Shown here piece after piece: positions 1 to 7,856 of a stretch of 64,000 bases of DNA. Location of the stretch: NCBI GenBank assembly GCA_934122275.1, contig CAKOWI010000003.1, positions 62,001-126,000 on the forward strand. The letters run 5' to 3'. The notes beneath the pieces were generated by a model that saw nothing but the letters and a program-made list of their open reading frames with translations, was not told the DNA's origin and searched no databases. Made by a program: the position numbers and the translations under genes. Numbering within the stretch: the stretch's first letter is position 1; the number at the start of each line of letters is the position of its first letter. This DNA comes from an uncultured Bacilli bacterium. GTDB taxonomy: Bacteria > Bacillota_I > Bacilli_A > RF39 > UBA660.

Positions 1-17
1 ATTATTATATATTCCAT
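1..17 (-). CDS. 5' end of a gene running off the window
   Basis: An ATG at position 17 on the minus strand is preceded by a near-perfect Shine-Dalgarno sequence (AGGAGGT, complement of 23-29) with a 5-nt spacer. Only five codons (MEYII) lie inside the window, so the product cannot be named. It is the next gene downstream of the rhodanese gene and probably lies in the same transcription unit. Confidence 0.6.
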
Positions 18-82
18 ACTGTACCTCCTACAAATAATTATACATCATAACTAGTTTTATTAGTATATTATAAATTAAAACT

Positions 83-358
83 TTACATATATTTCTTTAT
101 TTTTTCTATACCACCATTTATACTGTAGCAACTATAGCCCATAGCATTTAAAATTTTTGCACAAAATAAGCTAATTTCCCCTTTACTACAAATAAGATAA
201 TACGTTTTATTTTTATCTAAATATTTTTCTGGATTTTTAAGTAAAACTAATCTTGGTATATTTGTTCCACTATTTAAATTAACTTTTTGATACTCACTTT
301 TTGTTCTTACATCAATTATATTTTCTCTATCTTTAACATCACCAAATTCTATTTGCAT
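83..358 (-). CDS. Single-domain rhodanese-like protein
   Basis: A 91-residue cytoplasmic protein that is a minimal rhodanese fold. It has the IDVRTKSEY signature near residues 15-23, the candidate active-site loop CSKGEIS (Cys about residue 58) and the closing GYSCYSINGGIEKIKK segment typical of small rhodaneses. Family members carry persulfide sulfur on the loop cysteine in sulfur transfer or redox reactions; the partner here is unknown. It starts at ATG 358 with GGTGAT upstream and sits downstream of the T4SS terminator, so it is probably a separate transcription unit. The function within the family is inferred; the fold assignment is firm. Confidence 0.8.
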   Translation of the reverse strand: MQIEFGDVKDRENIIDVRTKSEYQKVNLNSGTNIPRLVLLKNPEKYLDKNKTYYLICSKGEISLFCAKILNAMGYSCYSINGGIEKIKKYM

Positions 359-383
359 ATTATCACCATAATAACTTATGAAA

Positions 384-410
384 AAAAGTACTTTTTGAAA
401 AGTACTTTTT
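384..410 (-). terminator. Intrinsic terminator after the VirD4-like gene
   Basis: A long A/T-flanked inverted repeat around AAGTACTT lies immediately after, and overlapping, the stop codon of the coupling-protein gene. On the minus strand it runs into T-rich sequence. It ends the type IV secretion transcription unit. Confidence 0.7.
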
Positions 411-2754
411 ACTCAAAGAAATCATCAAAAAGGTCTGAATCATCATCTTTTTCATTCATGATTTTATTAATCTCTTCTTTATTTGTATATATTTCTTCTT
501 TCTTATTATCCTCTTTAGGAGGTTCCTTAGTTTCTGGTTTATTACTTTTTTCTTCTTTAGGTTCTATAACATCATCAGCTGATATATCTTCCATGAAATC
601 ATCCATCATGTCATAATCGTTAGAAACCGGTTTAACACTTGATTTATCATCAATTTTTATTTTATTACTAGATAACACAGAACTATTAGAAGATAATTCT
701 TCTTTTGCAAGTTCATCCTTTAATTTATTATCTTCTTTTTCTTCATTTTCAAGTTCTTGTATTTTAGCATCAATCTTCTTTATTATACTATCTATGTCTA
801 AATCGTCATCATCAGTATCACTAGCTGGTATATTAGAAATTCCACTTGTACTTCCGCCAAAGGGATTAGGTGATGGAGCTGCATTTAAAAATGGATTTGA
901 AGACTGATTACTACCACCAAAAGGATTAGATGGTCCAAACGGGTTTGCATTATTTACAAACGGATTTCCACCGCCAAACGGGTTATTTCCGTTAAACATT
1001 TCATTTCTCTTTTCTTCCTTTTTCTTTTTAACAAATTCTCTTATGTCAAACAACTTAATTGATCTTTGTTCATGAGTAGGAAGCTCTGCTTTTGGAATAC
1101 TACTATTATTCTTTCCATAACCAAAATCGGTATTCCAAAATGGTAAAAATTTTGTTCTTAATGGTGGAAGACGATGTTTAAGTACCAATACTTCATCTTG
1201 CTTAAATCTTTGAAGTTCAGTAACAGTAATAAGCGGCCTTGTTTCTTCTTTCTTATCTTTACCAACCTTTACAATCTTATCACCACAAAGTTTACTAATT
1301 TCTTCAAGTGCTGACAATTCACCAGTAAGTAAATATAAAATGTTTCCACAGTTACCACGAATAGTTTCGGCATCTTCATTACCATAAACTTGCTTTAACT
1401 GTGCAAAGTTTTGAATTATCATGGTCATTCTTATTTGTCTCGAACGAGCTGCTGTAATCATTGTTGTAATATCTTTGAACTTTGGCATATTTGCAAACTC
1501 ATCAAGTAAAAAGTTAGTTCTAATTGGAAGCTTACCACCATGTCTTTGTGCAACTGCAATCAGTGATTCATAACATTGCTTTACAAAGATTGTTGCAAGT
1601 GCATGATAAGTAGTTTTTTCATCTTGTATTATCATAAACACAGCAGTTTTTCTCTCACCTATCGTTTCCATATCAAAATCACTTCTTGATAGCATTTCTG
1701 ATAAATTCCTTGTAACCGCAAATACCTTTATTTTTTGTTTTAAAACCGAATCAATAGAGTTTTTAGTATCTTGTGGTGCATTTACTGTACCCAATGCATT
1801 AATTGCAGCAGGGCTTGCAGGATCTTTCATCTTAAAGTACTCTTTCATATAAGTTGAAGCTCCAACTTTTTCATCACCAACAGTCATCATTAAGTTTACA
1901 GTTGAAATACTTATCTCATCTTCTTTTGCATCCTCAAACATTCCAAGTGAAAGACCTGTTAAAAAGTCTGCAGCAGAATTAGTCCAGAATGGATCATTTG
2001 ATTTTTCATCAGTTGCAATATTAATTGCCATATCGTTTAAAAGTTCATTTGCTTTGTCTTGATTACCTTCTTTATAATACTTATAAGGAAGTGTATATGG
2101 ATTCCAGCAACTACCATTTTTAGGATCACGAAAATTAACAACTATTACATCATATCCTAAGTTTTTTAACATTTCTCCATTTTTTTCATAGATTTCACCC
2201 TTAGGGTCAGTAATAACCATTGATTCACCCTTTTTAGCTAATAAATTAACTAATGGATTAATAACCATCTGAGTTTTACCAGAACCAGTAGCACCAATAA
2301 CAAGTGAGTGTGCTTCACCATTATCTACATATACTAAGTTTTTCTTTTTATCATAAACAAGAGGAAATCCAGCTGCTGTTGATTCTTTAGCACTTATTTC
2401 AACTGGTTCAACATCTTTAAACTTCTTATATTCATCTTCTTTAGCAAATCTACCAAAACCCTCTTCTTTCTTTCCTTCAACAAAACCAATTCCCTTTTCA
2501 GTACTAAAAAAGTGACTTGAAACACTAGCAACTAAAGCTATTATTGAAACTATCCAAAATAAAAGTGTATATTTTAACATTGGAGGAAAAAATGCCTGTA
2601 CAAAATTAAAAGTAAACTTAAAATCTGAACCAACTTCATCATAAGTAAAATGATAAAAATTATTCACACAAATAGCAATAACTACGAGCAACAAAAGACA
2701 TGCCCATAAAAAAGCAACAACGTCTTTTTTCTCTGCCCTAAATTTTAATTTCAT
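409..2754 (-). CDS. VirD4/TraG-type type IV secretion coupling ATPase
   Basis: A 781-residue protein with two N-terminal membrane segments (about 13-31 and 58-79) and a TraG/VirD4 ATPase domain: Walker A GATGSGKT at 154-161 and Walker B FLLDEF around 415-420. Coupling proteins recruit substrates (relaxosome DNA or proteins) to the T4SS channel at the inner face of the membrane. After about residue 575 there is an extra tail of some 200 residues: a Gly/Asn segment with six NPF tripeptides (591-632), then a highly charged acidic/lysine-rich coiled region. It is the last gene of the unit that starts at 7749, separated from the lipoproteins by about 60 bases. Family assignment is firm. Whether the substrate is DNA or protein is not decidable here, because no relaxase is present in the window. 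Confidence 0.92.
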   Translation of the reverse strand: MKLKFRAEKKDVVAFLWACLLLLVVIAICVNNFYHFTYDEVGSDFKFTFNFVQAFFPPMLKYTLLFWIVSIIALVASVSSHFFSTEKGIGFVEGKKEEGFGRFAKEDEYKKFKDVEPVEISAKESTAAGFPLVYDKKKNLVYVDNGEAHSLVIGATGSGKTQMVINPLVNLLAKKGESMVITDPKGEIYEKNGEMLKNLGYDVIVVNFRDPKNGSCWNPYTLPYKYYKEGNQDKANELLNDMAINIATDEKSNDPFWTNSAADFLTGLSLGMFEDAKEDEISISTVNLMMTVGDEKVGASTYMKEYFKMKDPASPAAINALGTVNAPQDTKNSIDSVLKQKIKVFAVTRNLSEMLSRSDFDMETIGERKTAVFMIIQDEKTTYHALATIFVKQCYESLIAVAQRHGGKLPIRTNFLLDEFANMPKFKDITTMITAARSRQIRMTMIIQNFAQLKQVYGNEDAETIRGNCGNILYLLTGELSALEEISKLCGDKIVKVGKDKKEETRPLITVTELQRFKQDEVLVLKHRLPPLRTKFLPFWNTDFGYGKNNSSIPKAELPTHEQRSIKLFDIREFVKKKKEEKRNEMFNGNNPFGGGNPFVNNANPFGPSNPFGGSNQSSNPFLNAAPSPNPFGGSTSGISNIPASDTDDDDLDIDSIIKKIDAKIQELENEEKEDNKLKDELAKEELSSNSSVLSSNKIKIDDKSSVKPVSNDYDMMDDFMEDISADDVIEPKEEKSNKPETKEPPKEDNKKEEIYTNKEEINKIMNEKDDDSDLFDDFFE

Positions 2755-2815
2755 ATTAAGTCCTCCCTTTTTAAAGGTCTATTACAAGAGATATTATATC
2801 AAATATTTAATGTTT

Positions 2816-3541
2816 TTAATACTCTAATTTATTATTTTTATATTTATCATATAAAACCTTGCCAACAATTACTATAACTAATGCCAAAATAACAAATATA
2901 AATATGTATGAATTGTTTTTAATCCCACTAATAACCTTGTTTTTATTTTCCTCTTTTTTTGCATTTTTTTCAAAATCATTTTTATTTATTTTTATATATA
3001 ATCCCTTATCATCACTAGTTGTAGAATCAAACTTCCAAGTATAAGTTTTTTTATTAACACTATCTGCATTATTTTCTTCTGCATTTATAGGAAGCGTTAG
3101 GTTAAACTCTACCTTATCAAGAACAGGCCAAGTATTACAATCAGAACAGTATGCAATATGACCTGTTTCATTTTTTATTTCATAATAATTTTCTGTTTCG
3201 GTACAACTAATATGTTTATATATATACTGACTAAAAACTGTTTTATTAATAAATTCACAAATATTATCAAAACTATTAGTTAGTACCACACTACCGTTTT
3301 CTTTTCCATATATTATACTACTTTTATACTTTCTAGTATCTAATGCATCTTTATAATACTTTAAAGTCATATTATATCTATTATTAAAATCACTTTCTGA
3401 AAGTCCAGAAGAAGGTGCTTTAAAAGTTACTTTTTCAGATACTTTTCCATCATAATTAACTACAACATCAGATTTAACCGTACATCCAGATAAAATAATT
3501 AATAAAACTATAATACTAATTATGCATTTAATCTTTTTCAT
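2816..3541 (-). CDS. Doubly anchored lipoprotein, T4SS locus (paralogue 2)
   Basis: A 241-residue protein with a lipoprotein signal peptide and lipobox LSGC (Cys about residue 20), an extracellular domain of about 180 residues, and a C-terminal membrane helix (about 211-230) followed by a short tail ending KYKNNKLEY. It is clearly paralogous to the next gene upstream (3553-4236): both share two conserved cysteines in NIC and (I/S)xCTE contexts, a TYTWKFD motif and the same C-terminal signature. The arrangement predicts an outer-leaflet lipid anchor plus a transmembrane anchor on one chain. I do not recognise a named family. Location suggests a structural or stabilising role at the T4SS channel; that is inference. 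Confidence 0.75.
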   Translation of the reverse strand: MKKIKCIISIIVLLIILSGCTVKSDVVVNYDGKVSEKVTFKAPSSGLSESDFNNRYNMTLKYYKDALDTRKYKSSIIYGKENGSVVLTNSFDNICEFINKTVFSQYIYKHISCTETENYYEIKNETGHIAYCSDCNTWPVLDKVEFNLTLPINAEENNADSVNKKTYTWKFDSTTSDDKGLYIKINKNDFEKNAKKEENKNKVISGIKNNSYIFIFVILALVIVIVGKVLYDKYKNNKLEY

Positions 3542-3552
3542 AGCAACCTCCT

Positions 3553-4236
3553 TTAATATTCCATCTTATTACTCTTATACTTATCATATAATATTTTACA
3601 TATGAAAGCTATTACAAGTATTAATAAAACAATTATAGCAATCGATAACTTTGTATCCTTACTATTCTTATCACCTTTTTGTTTATCGATTGTCTTATTA
3701 CTATATTTTTTAATCTTTAGTTCTAATTTACTTTCTTTTCCATCATCAAACTTCCAAGTATATGTATTTTCATTTACTTCATTAGCATTACTTGAAACAG
3801 CTTTATCAGGAAGAGTTATATTTAAACTTAGGCTTTGTAATTCATTTTCACCAGAACTTAAATACTTTGAACTAGCTACAACTTCATATGTATTATTTGA
3901 TTCAGTACACGTTATATCATCAAAATAATCTTTAAATACAGATTCCTTAAATAAGATACAAATATTATTATAACTATTAGAATATTTTCTCATTATGTTT
4001 TCGTTATCATCTAATATATCAACTTTGTAATTAGGAAGATTATTACTACCTAACTGAATCTCATATTCATCATTAACATATTTTGAAACACCATATCCTT
4101 CTAATTCAGCTATATTTTGTGAAAGTAAAACTTCTTCTGTTACAGAGTTATTTTTATCAACATTTATATTTACATTTGCTGTGCATCCTGTAAAAAGGAA
4201 ACATATAAGTAAAATAATTAAAGTTTTCTTTTTCAT
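3553..4236 (-). CDS. Doubly anchored lipoprotein, T4SS locus (paralogue 1)
   Basis: A 227-residue protein with lipobox FTGC (Cys about residue 18), an extracellular domain and a C-terminal membrane helix (about 197-215) ending KYKSNKMEY. It aligns along its length with the adjacent 241-residue protein, including the paired cysteines, the NTYTWKFD motif and the tail, so the two arose by tandem duplication. The lipobox-plus-C-terminal-helix layout is unusual. Co-transcription with the wall hydrolase upstream (12-base gap) and the coupling ATPase downstream places it in the secretion apparatus. No biochemical function is inferred. Confidence 0.75.
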   Translation of the reverse strand: MKKKTLIILLICFLFTGCTANVNINVDKNNSVTEEVLLSQNIAELEGYGVSKYVNDEYEIQLGSNNLPNYKVDILDDNENIMRKYSNSYNNICILFKESVFKDYFDDITCTESNNTYEVVASSKYLSSGENELQSLSLNITLPDKAVSSNANEVNENTYTWKFDDGKESKLELKIKKYSNKTIDKQKGDKNSKDTKLSIAIIVLLILVIAFICKILYDKYKSNKMEY

Positions 4237-4248
4237 AATATTCCCTTT

Positions 4249-7200
4249 CTACTGTGTTTGACCAACATAAGATACATTTTTATTTATGTATAGTGTAGCA
4301 TTCATAAGTCCAGCACCTTTATGTGACTTTGCATAATCTCTTGATGGTTTATAAGGAGGATTTTGTAACTCTATATGTAGGTGTGGTCCAGAAGATGAAC
4401 CGGTATTTCCAACTTTTCCAATTAATTGTCCTTTAGATATCTTATCACCCTCATTAACAAGTCTCTGACTAAAGTGAGCATAAAGTGTTTTATATCCATT
4501 ACCATGATCTATTGTAACAAATATCCCGTAAGAATTATATCCCACGTCACAAATACCCATTCCATAGCAATTTGAAGAATAATCACCTACTTTTGATACT
4601 ATACCACCATCCATAGCATAAACATTATTACCAGAAACCACATTATCTTTTTTATTCAAATCTACTGCACCATGATCCTTACCATACTGTCCTCCATTCT
4701 TACAGTAAAACGGAAAACAACTTGCATTACCAGAATTTGAAAAGTCTCGAGTTGTATCACTTGGATCTACTGGATTTCCTAAAAAACCAGTTGCACTTCC
4801 ATCTCCTACACTACAATAATTTTTAACGATATCAGCTGATTTGTTACTTGTGAATAAGAAGAAACTTCTGCCATCTGTCATGTAATTTATTATTTCTTCT
4901 ATATTTAAATAAGTAAAGTCAGGTCTTTCGTTATATTTATTATCCATAGGATCTGCTATTATTAATTTACCATCTTGAGTTACTCCTTTTATTACTAAGT
5001 AATGGCCACTAGATCCTTTCCATCCAAGTCCAACACTTGCTATAACAAGTCCTCCAGAATTAAGTGTCTTCTTAACCTTTTCTTCTGCATCTTTAGCTGT
5101 TGCTAAAACAGAATCATATGTTAAACCGTGCTTATTTGCTGCATATTTTAAATATCCAGGTGCAGTACCAGAAATTCCATCTCCACAGTATCCTGCTTGT
5201 CTTGCTTCCTCATTAGTATCAAGTGGTGTTGTACCTTCACCAGTTAAATTTGCTAAAACCATTGACATAGAAGTTACACCACATCCACTACTAGAAATAG
5301 ATGAGTTATCACTTCTACCACAAAATGTTTGTTTATAACTTCTTTGTGAATAATAAGTAAATTTATCTTCTGGTATTTCACAGCCTCCTACTGAACTTAC
5401 TCCAACACAAGAACCTGATACTTTAGCTAGTGAACTAGTACTAGCATCATATTCAGCAAATCTTGATTCACTATAAGCTCCATTTGTACCATATAAAATA
5501 GATTTATAATCCTCTCCTGATGAAGCTAAATTAGCTGCTTTAGTTTGTGAAAGACAAGAACCAACAGTACATGAACCAATTCCATAATCACTAGCATAAC
5601 TACCACCAAAAGCTTCATTATCACTATCATAGATATATTCATCTTTTATCTCATCAAACCATTTTTCATAATTTGCCAATCTTTCTGCAGGTAATTTAGG
5701 TTTATTACTACAACCATCATACACATCACAGTAAACTTGATCATTGGTACTAGATGCCATATGAAAAACTATTTTATCTCCATAATCATCGTATTTTCTA
5801 CCCATTCCAACAATTCCCGGAACACTACTACCACTTTGAGTTCTACCTAATGTAAAACTCTTTGCAGCAATCATTTGTGCTTTTACGTATGCTTCAACAT
5901 CTGAATCAATTTCTGCATATGTAACACCCATAATATAATCTTTAAAAGACAATTCTGATTTGTAAATATCACTAGGAGATAAACTACTGCTATTATACAC
6001 AGTTACATACATTTCATTTCTTATTAAGTTTCCTCCATCTGAATAGCCTAAACTAGTAGATGCAGTAGAACATATTATATTTGTATACACATATTCTAAA
6101 AATAAATCCTTTTTCGCATATAATTCTTCTATTATAGCATCTGCAAATTCATCTCTTAACTCATTTTTAACAGAGTCAAACATTTCTTTATATCCGTTAT
6201 ATGCTTCAAAAGAATCATCAAATCCAGAATATCCTTTATCTTTTTTAAAGTAGTTATCTTTAAGATATTCTTTAAATTGTTCTTCAGTAGAACCATTTAG
6301 CTCTTTCAAGATTTTTTTCAATTTTCTTCTAATCTTACTTTTTCTAAGTGGCTGAAGATACATATCATTTTCCTCTTTATCATTTGCATCGTCATCAACA
6401 TCTTCGGTATCATTATCAGCATCAATCTCTTCAGTATCATCATCAATATCTATCGGTGTTTCATCTGTTGCATCCTTTTCTAAATAACTTAAAACATTTC
6501 CATCATGTAACGTACCAAAATAAGGATACAAAACCGTTATCATTGCAAGAGAACCATCAGCATTAGGATACTTTGCAAAAAGTTTTCTCATCTTTTGAAG
6601 CGTTTTTTGGTCTGCTTTTGAATAATTGCTTGTATTATCACTATCATTTACATCACCACCAGGACCTGGTTGAAGTGTTACTATAATAAATATTATTACT
6701 AATGTAACTATAAGTATAGCTAATACTGCAACAACAATATACCAGTAATTAACAACAAATTCAATAATTTTTTGGATTGCTTTAACCGTTTTTTTAGCCT
6801 TATCAACTTTATCTTTAACATTATTAACTGCTTGACCTGTCTTTGTTTTATTTGCAGCTTGTTTAGCTAAATTTTTTGGATTTGCTTTATTTTTAATCCT
6901 ATCTTTTAAACTTCCCTTATTATCAGAATTATTATTGTTATTATTTCTATTTCTATTATTTTCTTGCTTATTTTTAGCTTCTTGCCTTTTTTCATCTGAA
7001 CTAGATTTTGGTTTTTTGTTATCTTTTTGATTATTTTTATCACTTTTGTTATTTTTTTGATTATCATGATTGCTTTTAGGATTTTCTTGTGGTTTATTTT
7101 CTTGTGGCTGATTTTTATTTCCATCATTATTTTTTTCTTGATTTTCATTATTTTTGTTAGAATTTTCTCCATTTTTATTCTCATCTTTTTTATCAGAATT

Positions 7201-7749
7201 TTTCCCATCCTGATTTTCATCTTTTTTATCAAGGTTTTCTTTATCTCGATTCTCATCTTTTTTATCAGGATTTTTCTCATCCTCATTCTCATCTTTTTTA
7301 TCAAGGTTTTCTTTATCTTGATTCTCATCTTTTTTATCAGGATTTTCCTCATCTTGATTCTCATCTTTTTTATCAGGATTTTCCTCATCTTGATTCTCAT
7401 CTTTTTTATCAAGGTTTTCTTCACCTTGATTTTCATCATTTTCGTTACTTTTAGTTTCATTTTTGATGGAATCTGCTATTTCTTGGTCATTATTATCTGA
7501 CAAATCTTCCATATAATCATCTAGAACACTTTCACTTTCTTCAGTATTTGAAGATGGTAATTCTTCAAATTTAATATCTGCTTTACCAGATATTTTTACA
7601 TTTGTTGGTTCAACTTCTATATCTTTTATTTCAAATTCTATTTCATCGTTCCCACTTTTATTTTCTGCATTAGTATTATTTACATTATTCTTACTAGCAT
7701 TTTCAACATTACTCTTTTTTTCATTATTGTATCTATCGTTTGTATTCAT
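4249..7749 (-). CDS. Membrane-anchored SpoIID / C39-like / M23 peptidoglycan remodelling enzyme of the T4SS
   Basis: A 1166-residue protein. Residues 1-330 are a charged cytoplasmic region with eight 12-residue repeats (105-200, DENQDEENPDKK type), followed by one membrane helix (332-359). The exterior carries three domains. The first is SpoIID/LytB-like (about 575-755; YIMGVTYAEI with Glu613 in the position of the SpoIID catalytic Glu, and AQMIAAKSFTLGR at 624-636). The second is C39-like papain-fold peptidase (about 797-965; Cys823, His916, Asp933). The third is M23/LytM endopeptidase (about 1020-1130; His1026, Asp1030, His1092, His1123 and His1125). Together these could cut glycan strands and stem peptides. 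It replaces the VirB1/CwlT-type hydrolase of other monoderm T4SSs. It starts a new transcription unit behind a consensus promoter (7787-7815). Domain calls are strong; enzymatic activity is inferred. Confidence 0.88.
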   Translation of the reverse strand: MNTNDRYNNEKKSNVENASKNNVNNTNAENKSGNDEIEFEIKDIEVEPTNVKISGKADIKFEELPSSNTEESESVLDDYMEDLSDNNDQEIADSIKNETKSNENDENQGEENLDKKDENQDEENPDKKDENQDEENPDKKDENQDKENLDKKDENEDEKNPDKKDENRDKENLDKKDENQDGKNSDKKDENKNGENSNKNNENQEKNNDGNKNQPQENKPQENPKSNHDNQKNNKSDKNNQKDNKKPKSSSDEKRQEAKNKQENNRNRNNNNNNSDNKGSLKDRIKNKANPKNLAKQAANKTKTGQAVNNVKDKVDKAKKTVKAIQKIIEFVVNYWYIVVAVLAILIVTLVIIFIIVTLQPGPGGDVNDSDNTSNYSKADQKTLQKMRKLFAKYPNADGSLAMITVLYPYFGTLHDGNVLSYLEKDATDETPIDIDDDTEEIDADNDTEDVDDDANDKEENDMYLQPLRKSKIRRKLKKILKELNGSTEEQFKEYLKDNYFKKDKGYSGFDDSFEAYNGYKEMFDSVKNELRDEFADAIIEELYAKKDLFLEYVYTNIICSTASTSLGYSDGGNLIRNEMYVTVYNSSSLSPSDIYKSELSFKDYIMGVTYAEIDSDVEAYVKAQMIAAKSFTLGRTQSGSSVPGIVGMGRKYDDYGDKIVFHMASSTNDQVYCDVYDGCSNKPKLPAERLANYEKWFDEIKDEYIYDSDNEAFGGSYASDYGIGSCTVGSCLSQTKAANLASSGEDYKSILYGTNGAYSESRFAEYDASTSSLAKVSGSCVGVSSVGGCEIPEDKFTYYSQRSYKQTFCGRSDNSSISSSGCGVTSMSMVLANLTGEGTTPLDTNEEARQAGYCGDGISGTAPGYLKYAANKHGLTYDSVLATAKDAEEKVKKTLNSGGLVIASVGLGWKGSSGHYLVIKGVTQDGKLIIADPMDNKYNERPDFTYLNIEEIINYMTDGRSFFLFTSNKSADIVKNYCSVGDGSATGFLGNPVDPSDTTRDFSNSGNASCFPFYCKNGGQYGKDHGAVDLNKKDNVVSGNNVYAMDGGIVSKVGDYSSNCYGMGICDVGYNSYGIFVTIDHGNGYKTLYAHFSQRLVNEGDKISKGQLIGKVGNTGSSSGPHLHIELQNPPYKPSRDYAKSHKGAGLMNATLYINKNVSYVGQTQ
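7150..7437 (-). repeat. Eight in-frame 36-bp tandem repeats in the wall-enzyme gene
   Basis: Eight consecutive units of 36 bp encode 12-residue repeats of the form DENQDEENPDKK (residues 105-200). The units differ by a few substitutions (NP/NL/NS, QD/ED/RD), so they are old enough to have diverged but are still in register. They lie in the predicted cytoplasmic tail and are likely to vary in number between strains through slippage. Confidence 0.9.
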
Positions 7750-7786
7750 ATCAGCACCACCAAAACTTTAGTATTAACATAATCAT

Positions 7787-7815
7787 ATTGTAACAAATTT
7801 TTTAACATTTAACAA
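7787..7815 (-). promoter_or_regulatory. Promoter of the hydrolase-lipoprotein-VirD4 unit
   Basis: On the minus strand TTGTTA (7810-7815), a 17-bp spacer and TACAAT (7787-7792) lie upstream of the start at 7749. The preceding unit is closed by the terminator at 7831-7853, so this supplies an independent start for the second half of the T4SS locus. Confidence 0.6.
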
Positions 7816-7830
7816 TATCAGTGAAAAATA

Positions 7831-7853
7831 AAAAGACGGATTTCCCGTCTTTT
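7831..7853 (-). terminator. Intrinsic terminator after virB4
   Basis: A 9-bp perfect stem (AAAAGACGG / CCGTCTTTT) with a 5-base loop just downstream of the VirB4 stop, followed on the minus strand by T-rich sequence. Confidence 0.85.
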
Positions 7854-7856
7854 ATA

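Noticed and set aside
7150..7437. CRISPR-like regular repeats
   Set aside because: The 36-bp units are adjacent without spacers, in frame and inside a coding region; they encode a peptide repeat.
6906..7460. Minus-strand lysine-rich 184-residue frame
   Set aside because: It is an alternate frame of the repeat region in the wall-enzyme gene, with unnatural Lys/Ile composition and no ribosome site.
7027..7500. Plus-strand hydrophobic 157-residue frame
   Set aside because: It is the antisense of the charged repeat region of the wall enzyme; its Ile/Phe-rich content is a by-product of Lys/Asp/Glu codons and it has no ribosome site.
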